Program-made: the position numbers and the translations under genes
The notes under the pieces: generated by a model
Database searches by the model: none
What the model saw: the letters and a program-made list of their open reading frames with translations, nothing else
What the model was told of the DNA's origin: nothing
Part shown: one piece after another, positions 46,405 through 61,400 of the stretch
How the letters are laid out: every line of letters begins with the position of its first letter
How positions within the stretch are numbered: the first letter of the stretch is position 1
DNA from: Amphimedon queenslandica
Lineage: Eukaryota; Porifera; Demospongiae; Haplosclerida; Niphatidae
DNA length: 64,000 bases
Direction: 5' to 3'
NCBI RefSeq assembly: GCF_000090795.2
Contig: NW_003546406.1
Span: forward strand, 85,452 to 149,451

Positions 46405-49400
46405 CTATGCTATTTTTTGTTCATAATCATACTGAAACATAACAATAGTTTTCCATACTTCCACTGTCTGATCTACAGTAATTGACTTTGGAAATTTCTT
46501 CTGAAAATCCTCAGGAAGCAAATATTCCAATTCAGAATTTTCCAAATGAAGGTATAAAGTGTCACTCAAACTATAACACCAAAGAGCTATAAATTAATAA
46601 ATAAACTAACTTACGACCAAGTTATGCCAATGTAATTTGATTCATAATGACGAACGGTCGTTTCAATAAACTCGTATAAGAGATTAAGAAAAGGAGGAAC
46701 ATCTATTCCTTTCAAATATGACTTCAAATTTTCCACTTGCTCTTTTGAAAGATTTTTCATCAATTCTTCACCAAAGGAATCAAAAGCTTCCTATAATGAA
46801 TTAATAAAATATCACACTTGCAGTTCATTAAACTAAAGGCCTTTAGTTTGGGAACTTTGTTTATTGCCAAAAAATAAACTTTAGAGTAATGCTACCCAAA
46901 ACGACTATTAATTTTTTTCAATCTTAATGGATTTTTAATATGCACTACTGAAGTAATAAATTTACTTGATTTCGAATTGTAAGACATTTTGCCATTTGGA
47001 CAGAGAGTGTTTCCCATAGTGACAATATGTGGCCAAGAGTACAGTATTCCATTGCCTAGAATAAAATAAAGATAAAACCTTATTAAAATAATTATTAATA
47101 GCTTTGGTTCATTAAGGAGCAGAACGGGTCTCACAAATATGCATAAAAATGCATAAATCACTGTAAAAGCTAATTTAGAATTTTTTTATGCTTGGATATG
47201 AAGAATGTATAAACTTTATTTTAGTAAAGACATTTGGGTTCACAGTGTGTTTTATTTTTTGTTTTAGTTCATACCTTCTTGCTGGTGAATCTCTTTTCAT
47301 CAATCCTTACTACTCTCTTAATGTACGTCTTCAATTCTGTCTTAGAATTGCTCTTACCAGAAGAAAGAAAACCAATCACAATCTCTACCACATCAAGACA
47401 TTCTCTCAGATGCTTCATGCTGTGTAGCTCATGAACAATGTCTGTTTGTTGTTTTACAGTCAATTGTCTCTATAATAAAATCATTAAAATTAAGTAAAAT
47501 GTAGCATGCATGCACATGTACCTGAGGTTGTACATTTTTCCTGATGTTAGCAAAAGCCTCAGCAGTATAAACATCTTTTCTGTATACTACTTGAGGAAAT
47601 TCCAACTGTATGTATGGCTTCCCATGAATAAACCTATCAACAATGTGTTTCTCAAGTGCAGCGAAGTCATAGTTCACATCATGACCCTTTCCATGCTTCA
47701 GTGAGTAGTGGCAGTGGGACAGAACAATTGATAGAATCTGATGCTCATAGTCCAATAGATGACATAACTGAATCTGACTGGCTGGGACTTTACACATTTT
47801 ACTTTTACTGCAAATAGTCATAAAATATTAAAAATAAGACAATGACTTACTTTTTCTTCAGTTTAGTCTCTAATTGTGAGTGGCATTTTTCCAAAAAATC
47901 ATTATGTATTCCAACTAGCAAGCCCACTAGTGCTACAGTACAGGCTCCATCACCAGTTAAGGTTGGTATCAGATAAGAGAGAGGAGTTTTTTCATCCCAT
48001 GACAATGATTGTATAATATTAGGATCAACATGAACACGAGCTATAGGCATACGCATACAAGGGTAAAATCAATACATCAATTTTTGTACCATCTTTTAGT
48101 CTTTCTTTAACAAGATTCCAAGCTTTTATGACACAGTTCAGGCGGTCTTGAAACTGATTCCTCTTGTTTTCACCTTGAGTTCCTGAGAAAATGAGAAAGC
48201 AATGAAAATAATTCTACTCAGAAATAAAAATTTAATTTTAGATGCCTGTAAACATTGGCCAACTCTTTGAGCAGCTTTAAAATTCAATAAAAATTATTTT
48301 GATTAATTCAGTGTATAACTGCTATTTTTAATGAAAAAGCTAGTACAGGGTACATGTAGTCTGTCAAATTTGTTAAAATTAATTTCTAAATTACTATGTA
48401 CACAACATAGTACATGTATATTTTTTTCCGTATAACTCTAAAAATGGCTAAAATCAGACATTTTGAAAAATGGCTGATTTTTTAAAAATGGTCATAACTT
48501 GAAAAAATTAAGTCGGAATCAACTTAAACTTTCTACACAACATAAGGACATCGATATGTATCAAAAAATGTAACAAAAATTGGGGGTGATTTTTTAGCCA
48601 TTTTTCGGAAAATACCATGTGCTATAGTACAGGGAATCTTTTGAAAAATGGCTGACTTTTTAAAATGGTCATAACTTGAAAAAAATTAAGTCGGAATCAA
48701 CTTAAACTTTCTACACAACATAAGGACATCAATATGTATTGGAAAATGTAATAAAAATTGGGGGTAATTTTTAGCTATTTTTTGGAAAATACCATGTGCT
48801 ATAGTACAGGGAATCTTTTGAAAAATAGCTAATTTTTTAAAATGGTCATAACTTGAAAAAATTAAGTCGAAATCAACTTAAACTTTCTACACAACATAAG
48901 GACATCAACATGTATCGGAAATTGTAATAAAAATTTGGGGTAATTTTTTAGCCATTTTTCGGAAAATACCATGTGCTATAGTACAGGGAATCTTTTGAAA
49001 AATGGCTGATTTTTTTAAATGGTCATAACTTGAAAAAATTAAGTTGGAATCAACTTAAACTTTCTACACAACATGAAAACATCAACATGTATCGGAAAAT
49101 GTAATAAAAATTGGAGGTAATTTTTAGCCATTTTTTGGAAAATACCATGGGCTATAGTACAGGGTATTTATCAGATTTAGGCAAATTTCCTAAAATAGTC
49201 ATAACTTAAAAATTGTAAGTCAGAATTAGCTCAAACTTTCTACATAGCATAAGGACAATAGGACATCAATATGTATCAGAAAATGTAATAAAAATTTGAG
49301 TGATTTCAGAGCCTGTTTTTGGAAACAACCATGGGCTATAAAAATTTTTTAAATGGCCATAACTTGAAAAATTGAAGTTAGAATTGACTCAAACTTTCTA

Positions 49401-52400
49401 CACAGCATAAGAATATCAATATGTATTGGAAAATGTGCTAAAAATTGAGGGTGACTTTTTAGCCATTTTTTGGGAAAAACCATGGGCTATAATATAGCCT
49501 TGGACATTTTTCAAAAATTGGCCTGTTTTAACAAATGGCAGGTACATGTACTTTGGCTCAATTTTTGAGCAATTTTTAAAATCCTAAAAAAATCCAAACT
49601 TGATCAGAATTAGTTCAGTCTTTCTACACAACATAACTACATGTATGTGCATTGAAAAAAATTTTTAAATGGAAGATTTTTGCATCTTAGATTTTCATAA
49701 TTATTTTAGTTAAAATCCCTGTAGTACACATAGTACAAAAAGACTTTGGACCAATTTTTGAGCAGCTTTTAAAATAAATAAAAATTTAATTTTGATGTGA
49801 ATAAGTCAAGTTGATACACAACATAAGGACATGTATGTGCATCAGAAAAAAATTGTAAAAGAGAAAAATTCTCTCATTGCGATTTTAGTCAAAATATCTT
49901 GCACTATTTTTACCATAGTACAGGGCTTGGGTCCAATTTCTTAAGCAATTTTACAATCCACTGACAACAAGCTGCATGAGGACTATGCCAAAATTTTGTG
50001 ATAAACTTTGGCCATTGCACATCAAACAACAGAAATTGAAATGTACCTCGTGGCTGCCTAAAGCCTTTAAGGTAGTCTCTGATTGTCCATTGTGTTGCTT
50101 CCTTCTTGTCCAACTTTTTATGACTCATTTTATACATTTGCTGCTGCAATTTAATGATAGATGGAAGGTATTGTGTAGCTCTTAGAAACTGATCCTAAAA
50201 AATATTTAAATGTTACCATAACTTTCAATGCCTTACCTGTATCAAAAACTCATATAATATTGGATAAGTTTCTTTTTCTGCTTGTAGTACTTGCAGCACA
50301 TTTTTGAGTGTAATGCGTGAATGATAACTCCACAAATGAGGCACAATAACATTAGGTGGTATCTGTACTCTCTCATGAATCACATAAAACAATCGATCAC
50401 GTTCTTAATTAAAAATAACAACAATTGCACCAAATCATTAGTTACCTTCTTTTTTGTGATTTAAGATTAAATCAGTTGCTTTATGAAGGTTGGCATCTAA
50501 ATTCTGAAACAAAATATAAATACATACATAATACAAAACAAAACTTACTGTCAGTACAGGTTTAATATATAAGTCATGAAATGACTTTTCCCATTCACGT
50601 CTGTGTTCCTTTGAACTAAGGTTTGTTGCATTTCCTATAGTAAAAGGATAGAAATAAAATAAGCAATTACAATACTGAGCTTACCTCCTCTAGGATTCAA
50701 AGTGGCAATGTTCTTTAACAGTATATGCAATATAAGACAAGCATCATCTTCACTTTTGCCTAGTGAGGCACTTAACATTTTAATATCATAAGATAGATGC
50801 TGCCAAAAAAACAATGACACATTATTTGGGGCAACTGGTGTCTTGATCAAATCCAATAAATTATTCATTGAGTGCTATACAGTTAAGGAACTATCATAAA
50901 ATAAATGATACACAAAAATATACCTCATTAGTACATGAAGTCCAAAGTAATGAAGAGTGCATTAGTGCTCTAATAATAGCACAGGCTGGAACAGATAATG
51001 ACCTTTCAGTTGATGGCATGCTTTCTCTTTGATGTGGTTGGCCAAGAGCATAACCAGTTTCAGTTATATCAGTCCTTACAATGCAGTTAACAATACAATA
51101 GGAACAAAATGTTTTATACAAATTACTTACGTCCTAGCAATCCTATTTGTTGATTCAAGTGTATGATTTTGACCACCAATACGTGAGTGACAAATTGGAC
51201 AAGCATATTGTTGAAGTGGTTTACCACACTGTTACGGACAAAAATAATTACAGTGATGATTAAAGCTAAGGTTTTACCTCAGATACAAAATAAGGATGTC
51301 CTCTTGGACATTCTAAAAATTAATTAACATAAAATACAATAAAAATTATGAACTTAATTATTTATACCATAAAATTTTCCACCACCAACAGCATTCCTAA
51401 CATCAGGAAGAGAATCGTCTGGCATTGTAGGTAAAAAACAATCCTAATAAGCATTGTTGTACACACACTGGTACATAATAATACAATTATTTTACTTTTA
51501 AATCTCCTGGACGACTTATCATTTGAATGAATGGTGTAAGTAATTTATTTGATGTACATTGTACAGCTATGGCTACATGAGTAACAAGATCAGTCAGTAA
51601 TCTATTCTGTGGGCTCATTCCTGGTCTAAGAGTCATGACCTCCAGTCTACCATAATAAGTATCCTCTATGAGATGCTGAGCTATCCACAAAAGCTGTGAG
51701 CAATCATAAAATAGAACTAATGGCATGTTACATGTAATATGCACTCACTTCTCTTTTAAGTCCTTCACATTGTTTAATAGTAGCTAATACTTCTTTTTTA
51801 ATGTTGTCCTATAGCATCAAATGATTATTTTGTAAAAAAAATTAGTTTAAAATCTCACTGAAATTATTTTAGAGTCAGCAGTAAACACAGCACTACCAGT
51901 AATAACTTGATAAGTTCCTACCAGTAATGGAACCACATCTGCAGTAGCAAGACTCTGTACATTAAAACCTTCACATTAAGAATAAGATGAAGTTATGTTA
52001 CTTGGATAGTTGCTTGTAGTTGTGTCAAGTCCTTTCCATACACTGCATCGGTCAGGATTGTTTGAAATTTGTCATAACCATCATAAATTACAAAAGGATC
52101 ATTGACTTGATGAGTATCTTCCTATAATGCTTTCATGTATGATACAACAGAGGTATACTTACATCATCTGATTGGCGTAGGCTTCGGGGTACTACCCACT
52201 GCATAGTAGCATCAGAAGTAAGGTTAGTGAGGAAAGCAACTCCATATTGCTTTCCTATTTGTTTGAGGAGGAACACACCAGGTCCAGTGTCATCCTCATT
52301 CAAATGATCATCACTGCAACATTCCTTAGCTTTGTTTAAGAGGAGCTGAGAATGGTGAGTGTATGTTATTTCTTCAGTCTCTTTGTTGCTGTACTGGTAA

Positions 52401-55400
52401 TGAATAAGTTCAGCTATGACAGACAGTGAGAATCGCAACATTGAAACTCCTTCCAAATATTCCAAACTAATTTCTTCTCCCGGATAAGGGGTCTCACTAC
52501 CACTGATTAATTCCTTTCCCTGCTCAATTGTAGAAAGAGCCTTTTCTACTTTCATTTGAAGAGAAAACTGACCATGCTGCTTGTAAATGGCATCCTAAAA
52601 ACTAGAGTATAAAAGGCAATCTAATTAAATTATAAGCATACCTCTAAGCACTGGATACATAATAAACACAAATTATGATCATTTTGAATCAGGTGCTGAG
52701 CTTTCTCAAAGTAAGAACTTAAATGTTGTTTCACCTCCTCCATACTTAAAGTATAATGCTAATATTAAAATAATTATAAGTCCCTTTACTTGTGTTCCAG
52801 TAGTAGCTGTAGTAAAAAGGATCGTATGACAGGAACTTTATCAGCTTTTTCCTCCTCAGAGTAAGTGAACTCTTTAGTCTTATTCTGTTCTGTAATAACA
52901 ATATTTAACAGCTCACTAATAAGATCAGGCTCAGGTGGAGTGGCTTGACCAAAACATAGAGAAGAAACAACTTCCATGAAATAGGACTTGCAACACTCTC
53001 GGAGCATTTCTTTCATTTTGTCACTAAAAATAAATGTATTGAACAAATAAAGTTTAAAATTATAGTACTAACGTAAATTTTAGCTTTGATTTAGCTTCTC
53101 TGTCCACAGTTTGTAAAACTTTCTTGACAATTAAAATGGCATCTAATTTCACAAACTCACATTTCAGACGCTGAAAAAAGAACAGGAAATTTTTATGTAA
53201 AAAATAATTGGTGGAATAAATTTCAAGTTGTTGTTTTGTGTTTCCATCATTATTATAATATTGAAAAAAATATTTTGTGTTTTAAATTATTAATTGCATT
53301 AAAGTTTCTTTATTTTCAAAGTCTGATTTAATGTACTCACTACATTGATTCTGTTAGCATACTGCACAAAAGTGATAAACTTTTGATCATTCTCATCTTG
53401 TGAACATTTCAAAGCTACATGCTCAATGAAAAGCTGGACAGCTCGTACACATTGCCATGTTATCCTAAAAATTATTGAAAACTAAAATGTTTGGAGTGAT
53501 TTATATACCTGATTTCTTGAGTAAATTCATTATTTGGTGCAAGAGTTAATATAGAATCAATTGAATTTTGACACAATTGCAATTTGACTAGTCTTTGACG
53601 AATAAATCCTCTCTTTTCAGGTGTAAGGGGTAAGGCAAGGTTATCAGGACTAATAGAAACTTTAACTGCATACAATGGTAGCTTAAAGTATTGGCAGTCA
53701 CAAAAATCTAATAAAAATAAATAGTGCATTATTAGTAACATAATATTAACTGAAGAATGACCTTCTCGAGCTAGCTGAAGTAATATTCCTGGACTGTGTG
53801 CTGTCAGTTGTCCAAACCACATAATATCCTTTTGATACTCATTGTATACAACATGAACTGCTGCAAGAAAGGACAGAAGAGACTTGTGTGGAGAGAGATC
53901 AGGACCATTAATTAGAGCAATAAGAGAATTTTTTAATATCTACATTAAAAAATAAAATGTACTCTGAGAAAAACTGCAATAGTACTGTACCTCATATTCA
54001 TCAGAAGCTTTATGATGAGGTGCATTATGCACACTCCTCAGGACATCATTAAGATATAAAAGGCACAACTCTGACCAATGCTTTTGTGGTACTCTCATTA
54101 ATACATTAGCAACTGGATCATCATGTAACATGTCACACAGTCTAACATGCACATTTTGACGATGATCATCTAATGGCAAATAATGATGTTATTTATTATA
54201 ACATACTACTTTAATATTTACCCGAAGAACTTCTTACAGTTTCCCATTTAGATTCAATGGCTTCCTTAATCAACCAGAAAAAAGGAAACTCACAATCAAA
54301 TTCTGATTCAGCTGCTAATGTTTGTCCCATACCAGGCACTGCAACTTGATAAGAAATACCCAACCCTAAGGTATAGTTCTGAAAACTGAAACGTATCACT
54401 TCTTCGTTACTAAAGATAGCATGCCATAGAGTTTTTAAATACTCACTAAACAAAATTATAGGAATATATATTATATATCATTGTATATGCATTGATTACT
54501 TTGAATGCTCTAATAGGTTAAGGTTTGAGTATTGATCAACAAATAATAGAACAGCTGCAAATATAGGAGTGATGACTTCATCTAGTTTTCTTGACAAGAC
54601 ATTCTGGAAAGTTCCTCCACTCTGTAACTTCTTACCACTCAAAGCTTCATTCAGTACCCATTCACTGCATATGTCTGGTCGTTTTTCCTCCCTTTCTTGC
54701 AACAAACTTCTTAGATGCTTCACAAGTGCACCATAAAATGTTTTGGTATCTATAAATGATTTTAAAAATAGTATACTGTACAATGAAAAATTTTCAAGCA
54801 CTGTAAAATTTTGTAAATTTGTCCATATGTGATGTGTGTATATATAGCATCAAATTTTTTAGTCAAAATATTGTTAATTTGGTTTTTCCATACTTACAAT
54901 CTAATAGCATGAGGATCATAGCGGAATGACAAAAATTGGCACTAACATAAAATATTTTGCATATTTAATTTTATATTGTATTAGATTAATTTTTAAGGAT
55001 TTTATTTTCATTAATTTTCAAAACAAATGCAAAATCTATAAAAATTTTTCACTGCATGCATGGTACCTAAAGGAAATGAAGGATTCGGTGGAATGTGCTT
55101 CAGTAATATTTTGACTCTCATAGCTGCTGCTGTTTGCTTCCTAGAATCTCCAGTTTCAATCAATGAAGCTACTGCTGCTTGAATGCAGTTATACAATCGA
55201 CTGCATTGAGAGTGTTGCTTTTTACTAGCAGGAACCTCAGCATCATCACTCTATTAAAAAGAAAACAAATTTTATAATAACTACATGAAAGTGTATTTAA
55301 CAGTAATACCATTTTGTGAAATTTCACAGCAATGCTCCAATTATAATATAATACAAACAATTACATGTACCTCAATTTTTAAAAAATTACCTTTTCGGAT

Positions 55401-58400
55401 ATAGAATTTTGCATGTCGTCAGCATGTACATCATCAGAAGACAACTCTTCTAAATCCTCTACTTTGAGGCCATCATCATATACAACTGCATTGCCAGACA
55501 TATCTTCCTCTTCATTGTCTGACTGAGACCTTGCCAGTGATTGATTGTCTTCCATTACCTCTTCTTCTGATTCAATCAAATCAGAGTCTTCCTTCAATTC
55601 TATTTCCATTTCCTCATCAATCAAAAACTGTCCGTTATAAAACAGATGACTGATAGGAGCATTTTGAGCATCGTCAAGTGTAAGATCAGAGTCAAGAGGA
55701 GGCCTTATGTCATCAATGTGAGCTGAAATCCAAGACCCTCCTTGAAACCCAACGAAAGAGCTATTTGTAGCATCAATTTGACGAGGAAGATGTACAATAA
55801 AAAGAACGTGGGTAATCCCTTCTCCAGTTTTATGTCTCATCTTATTCTTCTCTCTCTCATCATCAATACGGTATCGAGCACATGCTAACAAATCACCATA
55901 TAGGTGTCCAGAGTCACACTGAATAATTAATAGGGATTCCTCTTTATCAGAAAATGAAGGACTAAAATTAATTATTAAAATAAAATAATAGACATATTGA
56001 TAACTGATACAACAAACCTAATTTTGTGACTAAAATTCATCTCAGTATCAAACTCCTGCAGTAAATGGCATCCTCCATTCTTGATATCAACACTTCTGTA
56101 TAACTCATTTGCCTCATGTTTTGAAAGAAGGTGACTATGAGTTGTTACCTAAATAAATAGTAATTTGATGATAAATTAGCATATTGTACAGTACTTGTAT
56201 CAAAAGTCCAGACAAATTACGAGTTTTATGAAGATGATAATTAAGAAATTCAACAATAGAGCCATGATGCTGATCAAAATAATAGATTTGACTTAAGTAT
56301 TTCTGCTCATCCTCCAGTGAAGTAGATTTCAATCGTATTAGAGCTTCTGGTGATGCCATCTGTAACAGCATCTTTTTACCACACTCTAATACAGCCTCCT
56401 GTAATTCATCTGAGACTTCATTTTCAATGTATCGACCTTCCTGTTGTATTTCATGAGTAGCTTGAAAAATAACTGAAGCTGGGGTATCACTTTGATAACC
56501 TATAAAAGCATCTTGTTTTGTAAACCTATAAAGTATAACAGTATATACAGTAAAGATAGTTACTAAGCATATTACTTGCTATCTGATGTACTGATTTCAC
56601 CAAATTTGTCTATCCATTCAATGAGATTTTTAAGAACTTCCTTTTGCCATTCCAAAAGAACTGTCTCTGACAATACAAAGTGCTTCTCAAGTCGGTTGAT
56701 AAGTGGGGTAGGAAACTTTCTATAGACAGTAGCTTTCTCTGCTATCAAAATCAGCCTGCAATGATAGTGTACTACAATCAAAAATAGTACAGGTGAACTT
56801 ACTTAAAGTTATGGTGTACACGGCATTTAACTCTGTGAGTTTGTAGCCCAAGGTCTACATATCTTTGGTCTCCATGATGAATATAATACTGGTTTAACAA
56901 GTCATACAAGCTCTCATAAAGATTTTCGAGATTAAGAAGAATGACAGTACGACCAGTTTCCATACATATCTTAATCTGATTGATATTACGACACACTTGA
57001 GTGTACTCTCTGTCTTTGGGAAAAGAGCTACCAAAAAGAACAAATGGTTTCATTTTGTGTTCCATGCTTCTTGCCTTCAGTGAATCATCAGTTACAAGAC
57101 TCAAGGAGGCTTCAAGGCTATAGCCTTCAGCCCTATCATCTTCAATTCCAACTTCTCTCAATCCAACTTCTTCATGTAGATAATGCTTGATGACCTGAAG
57201 TGCAGCATAATTTTCAGTCAGAAACAGCAAGTAGCGATTTTCTCTATAAAGTCTCTCAGTAAAGAAATAATAATCTTACAGTTGTTCTTACCCATGCCAA
57301 GACACTTCCCTTGTCTGCAAGCTTTTTCTTATTAGACCTAGTGGGCTGTTATCAGGCACTAGAATATCCTTCAAGTTCTAATCAATAATTTTTTTAATAA
57401 TTTTTAAATAACCATTTTTTATAATGCATGTATGTTAACTCACTTCGTTAGTGACACTTCTTAAATCAGGCTTGTGCTCTAAGTCCTTAAAATAGTGTTT
57501 AAAAATTCCATATGTATCAATTTCGTCAACATCTAGCCCACCAAAGTTTCGCTTTATTGCATGTTGAAGTTGAGGGTCAGTCAAGGGCCTATCACTCTTC
57601 TTGCACATCCAATAGAGCATTTTTATGAGGCTACAAGTACAGTACAAGTAGTTTAAATGGTGTGTTTAGCACAAGAATTTGGTCTTATGACAAAAAGTGC
57701 ATGGTTCTGGACCATTTTTTTACTGATACAATATTTTGAACCCCCCTTGTGTAAATTTGGCTGCATTAGCTAAAACCCTAAATCGGACCCCCAAACAATT
57801 CTAAAATCCTAAATTTAACAATAATCTCAGCTAAACCAGAACCAGGACCACCTACTATACATGACAGGCCCAAAAATAATTAGTATATACCTGTAAAAGT
57901 CTCTAAGACCAAAAAATGGTTTTTGCCTTTGGTCTTGTTCTTCACATATGTCCTTATAAGCAGAAGCCAATGGATGAAAGTACATACTCAGTTTTTCTTT
58001 GATAGGATCATTTGTCTCATTAGAGCATATTCCCCTACCAATACAATGATTTATCATGATGAAAGGATAATTAATACTTTGCAGAAAGAACAAGCTCATC
58101 TACATCAGGGTCACCTCTGGTAACCATAACACCTCTGTTCATTTTAGCAGGATCAAGAGCCCAGTTAGATATTCCAATAAAAGCCACACGCTTATTACGA
58201 TCAATGATCTACAAAGTTCAGAACAATAAAAATTCGTAAAACAATTTTAATAGCTACTTGTTCTTTTCCATCAGCTCCCTCAGTTCCATCCTCCAAAAGT
58301 GGATGAAGAGCTTTTAATGGAAGATTGGGAGAGTCTTCAGCTAATCCAACCTCATCTAAAACTACAACTGACACATAATTTTTGACATCTTCCTTCTTTT

Positions 58401-61400
58401 GAAATCCTTTAGCAGTGTTGAATATTTCAATAACACTCTCTGGAGTCGACAATTGACTGCACTGGTATGAAAACATGTGGACCTAAAATTATCTTATGAT
58501 GATATTAAATTTCATAATACTAAAAAACCTCTTTAAATCCTCTAATGAACTCATTATCTGAAAGCCTTCCAATCATTGAATCAGCAACAATAGATTTTGC
58601 TAGTGATTTAGAGCTGCCTGGCTTGCCAACAAGAAACAAAGGTATCCGTAATTCAATACATATGGCCATCATAAATACATTCTCTCTTAGAGCAGCATTT
58701 CTAGCAATATTGGGACCAAGCTTCATATTATCTAACAAAATGTCTTGACACCTGTTCCCATTACAAAAATAATTAATCATTAAATATAACAATTAATTTT
58801 TACCATCTAATTTCGTTACAAAATTGTTCTCTTCCGGTAACTGTCAAAGGAGGTTTGAACTCTTGTACCACATTAGTTTCATATTCAACTCTGTCCTGTA
58901 GTCTGGCATGATAGCACACACTAATTGCTAGTATTAGTGAGCGTGCTATATCACACTGCACAATATCTTCTTCCTATATTGAGTTATTAGTGATAAATAA
59001 AATATACACATGTATACTAACCTCTTCTTCAGCTTTCTTAGAAACTTTTTCTCTGAAGTGATCTTTTTGTCTACAAAAATGTCTAAATACCAGCATTGCA
59101 CGCTCTACATCTCTTAAACTAACAAAGCTACACTCATCCTATAAAAGTAGCCAATTAGTATAATTTTGCAGCAGTTATAATGATTTACGTTTCTTTCTCT
59201 CATGTATTTTTGTGACCAAGCTAATACATGAGCTACTGATTGAATAACATTAGTTTGTCCCTTAACTTCATCAATATCACTGCATCTGTCATTCACTATT
59301 TGAAAGGTATAATCTTTCTCAGTGTCATCATTCAGCTGTCCAAAGTCATACACTAGTGGTCTCATACTTGGAGGCAAATCTAATACTCTATATACCAACT
59401 GACGAAGAGGGGTTTTACCTACACATAAAACACAATGACAATATACAGTAGCAAAACTTAATGCAGATACATGTAGATCAAAGAGACACACTGTACAGAG
59501 ATATTTACATAAACACACACACACAAAGACACAACACAGACACAAGTAGACAAAGCCGGTCACAAACACAACATTCATAAGCCAATAACATAGCATTAAA
59601 AAAATTTTTCCTGATACATATACATGTTGTGTAGAAATTTTGAGCTGATTACAATCAAAAATGAATTTTAAAAAAATTTAAAGTTACTCCAAAATTGAGT
59701 AAAAGTTCCTGTACACGGTATTGGGTCAAATTTTGTCAAAATTGAAAAGTTTTCATTGTTATAATTTTTTCTGATATGTATACATGAACATGTTTCTATG
59801 TTGTATTAAAGTTCTGAGCTGATTCTGCTCAATTTTAGATTTTATAAAAATCTTTAAAAGTTGTACCATATACAAGGCTTGTTAGCTCATGAAGCATGCA
59901 TTTTAGCTTACTTAGCATGCTTTGTGGGAAACCCAGCCATAACAAATATTAATTATACACAATACATCACATAGAAGTGATTATAAAGGACTAACCCAAT
60001 TTTTGTTGAGTTTCTGTTGCTTTTACAAAAAATCCCAAACCAGCAGACTCCAGTTTGTTGATCATATCAATTGTATGCCTGTTCAGAACACAATAATCAT
60101 AATGCAATTATATAATAAACTAACTTTCTATAAGGATTACAAGCGGCAATAAATTTTACATCCTCTTTAATAGACCTTCCATTAATACGGCGATCACACA
60201 TAACTTCCTTTATCAGTCCAATAGCATCACTTGTATTTGCTTCATCAAAGAATAACACAGTGTCAACTTCATGCTTTTCTCTGTTAATAGATGCAAGTTC
60301 TTCTGCCTTTTCTACCATCTTAATCACTTCATTTTCAGTAGTACCTCCATGAATCTTTTAACAAAACAACTTTAATATTGTAAGTAATAGACTATACCTT
60401 CATAATAAGCATATTCTGTACTTCACTCCCACTATTTTTGCAACACTGAGCAGCAATATTACACATGTACCTGATAAGCCTCGTTTTCCCACAGCCTGTT
60501 TCACCCATTATAATAACAGGTATATTACACCTAATAAAAGTAAAATGGAAACATAATGCCTTTCATTTCTTTTACTAAAAATTATTACCTGAATCTCATG
60601 TGTATAGCCATTATCTTGATAACATTATCAATAGTAAGTACATAAGAGGAATCAGGGTCATAGCTCCATTCCAGCCCCATTACCATACCAATCTTATTTA
60701 TCATTGTGTTTTTGTTCCAAGACCGGTAGTTTTCTAATAGATCAACTTGATTGTGTCTCAGGCCATTGTGCAGTTGGGGTGTCATAGCTCTGCGCTCTAT
60801 CACCACATTGCCCTTGTTAGGATCTTGAATGTCACCATTACGACTAACATTAAAACCAACAAAAGTAATGCTAGTACCATCTTTATTAAAGAATAAGTAT
60901 GGATGATAACTATAAGAAAGAATATATAATGTGTAAAATGTATAATCTTTACCTCTGCTCCCATCGTTTTCTCCTATCAATTTCATAAACTTGCAGTTGC
61001 TCATCATTATTTAACACCTCTTTATTTTCCAAAGCAACCTCTCCCTTAAGAGATGAAGTAGCAAAATCCTACAATAGTCATCACAAAATTAAATAATAAA
61101 CTAAAGGTTGTTATTATCAAATTACTTTTGACATTCTAATCATAAACTTGACAACAAAAGTTTTTAGACCAGACATTACATCTCCTACATAATGCTCATT
61201 GCAGAAAACTGAATTTTCACAGGCCTTTAACTGTATATTTAAAAATTCAACAAAATGTTTTAATTCAGACCAAGAAGGATCTTTCACACCACAATATCTG
61301 TTGGAACAGAAAATAAAATAAATTTTATTTTATACTTACTGTAAATATAACTGTAGACATTCAGCTGGTTTTTCAGTGACAGACCCTGGTTTATGAACAT

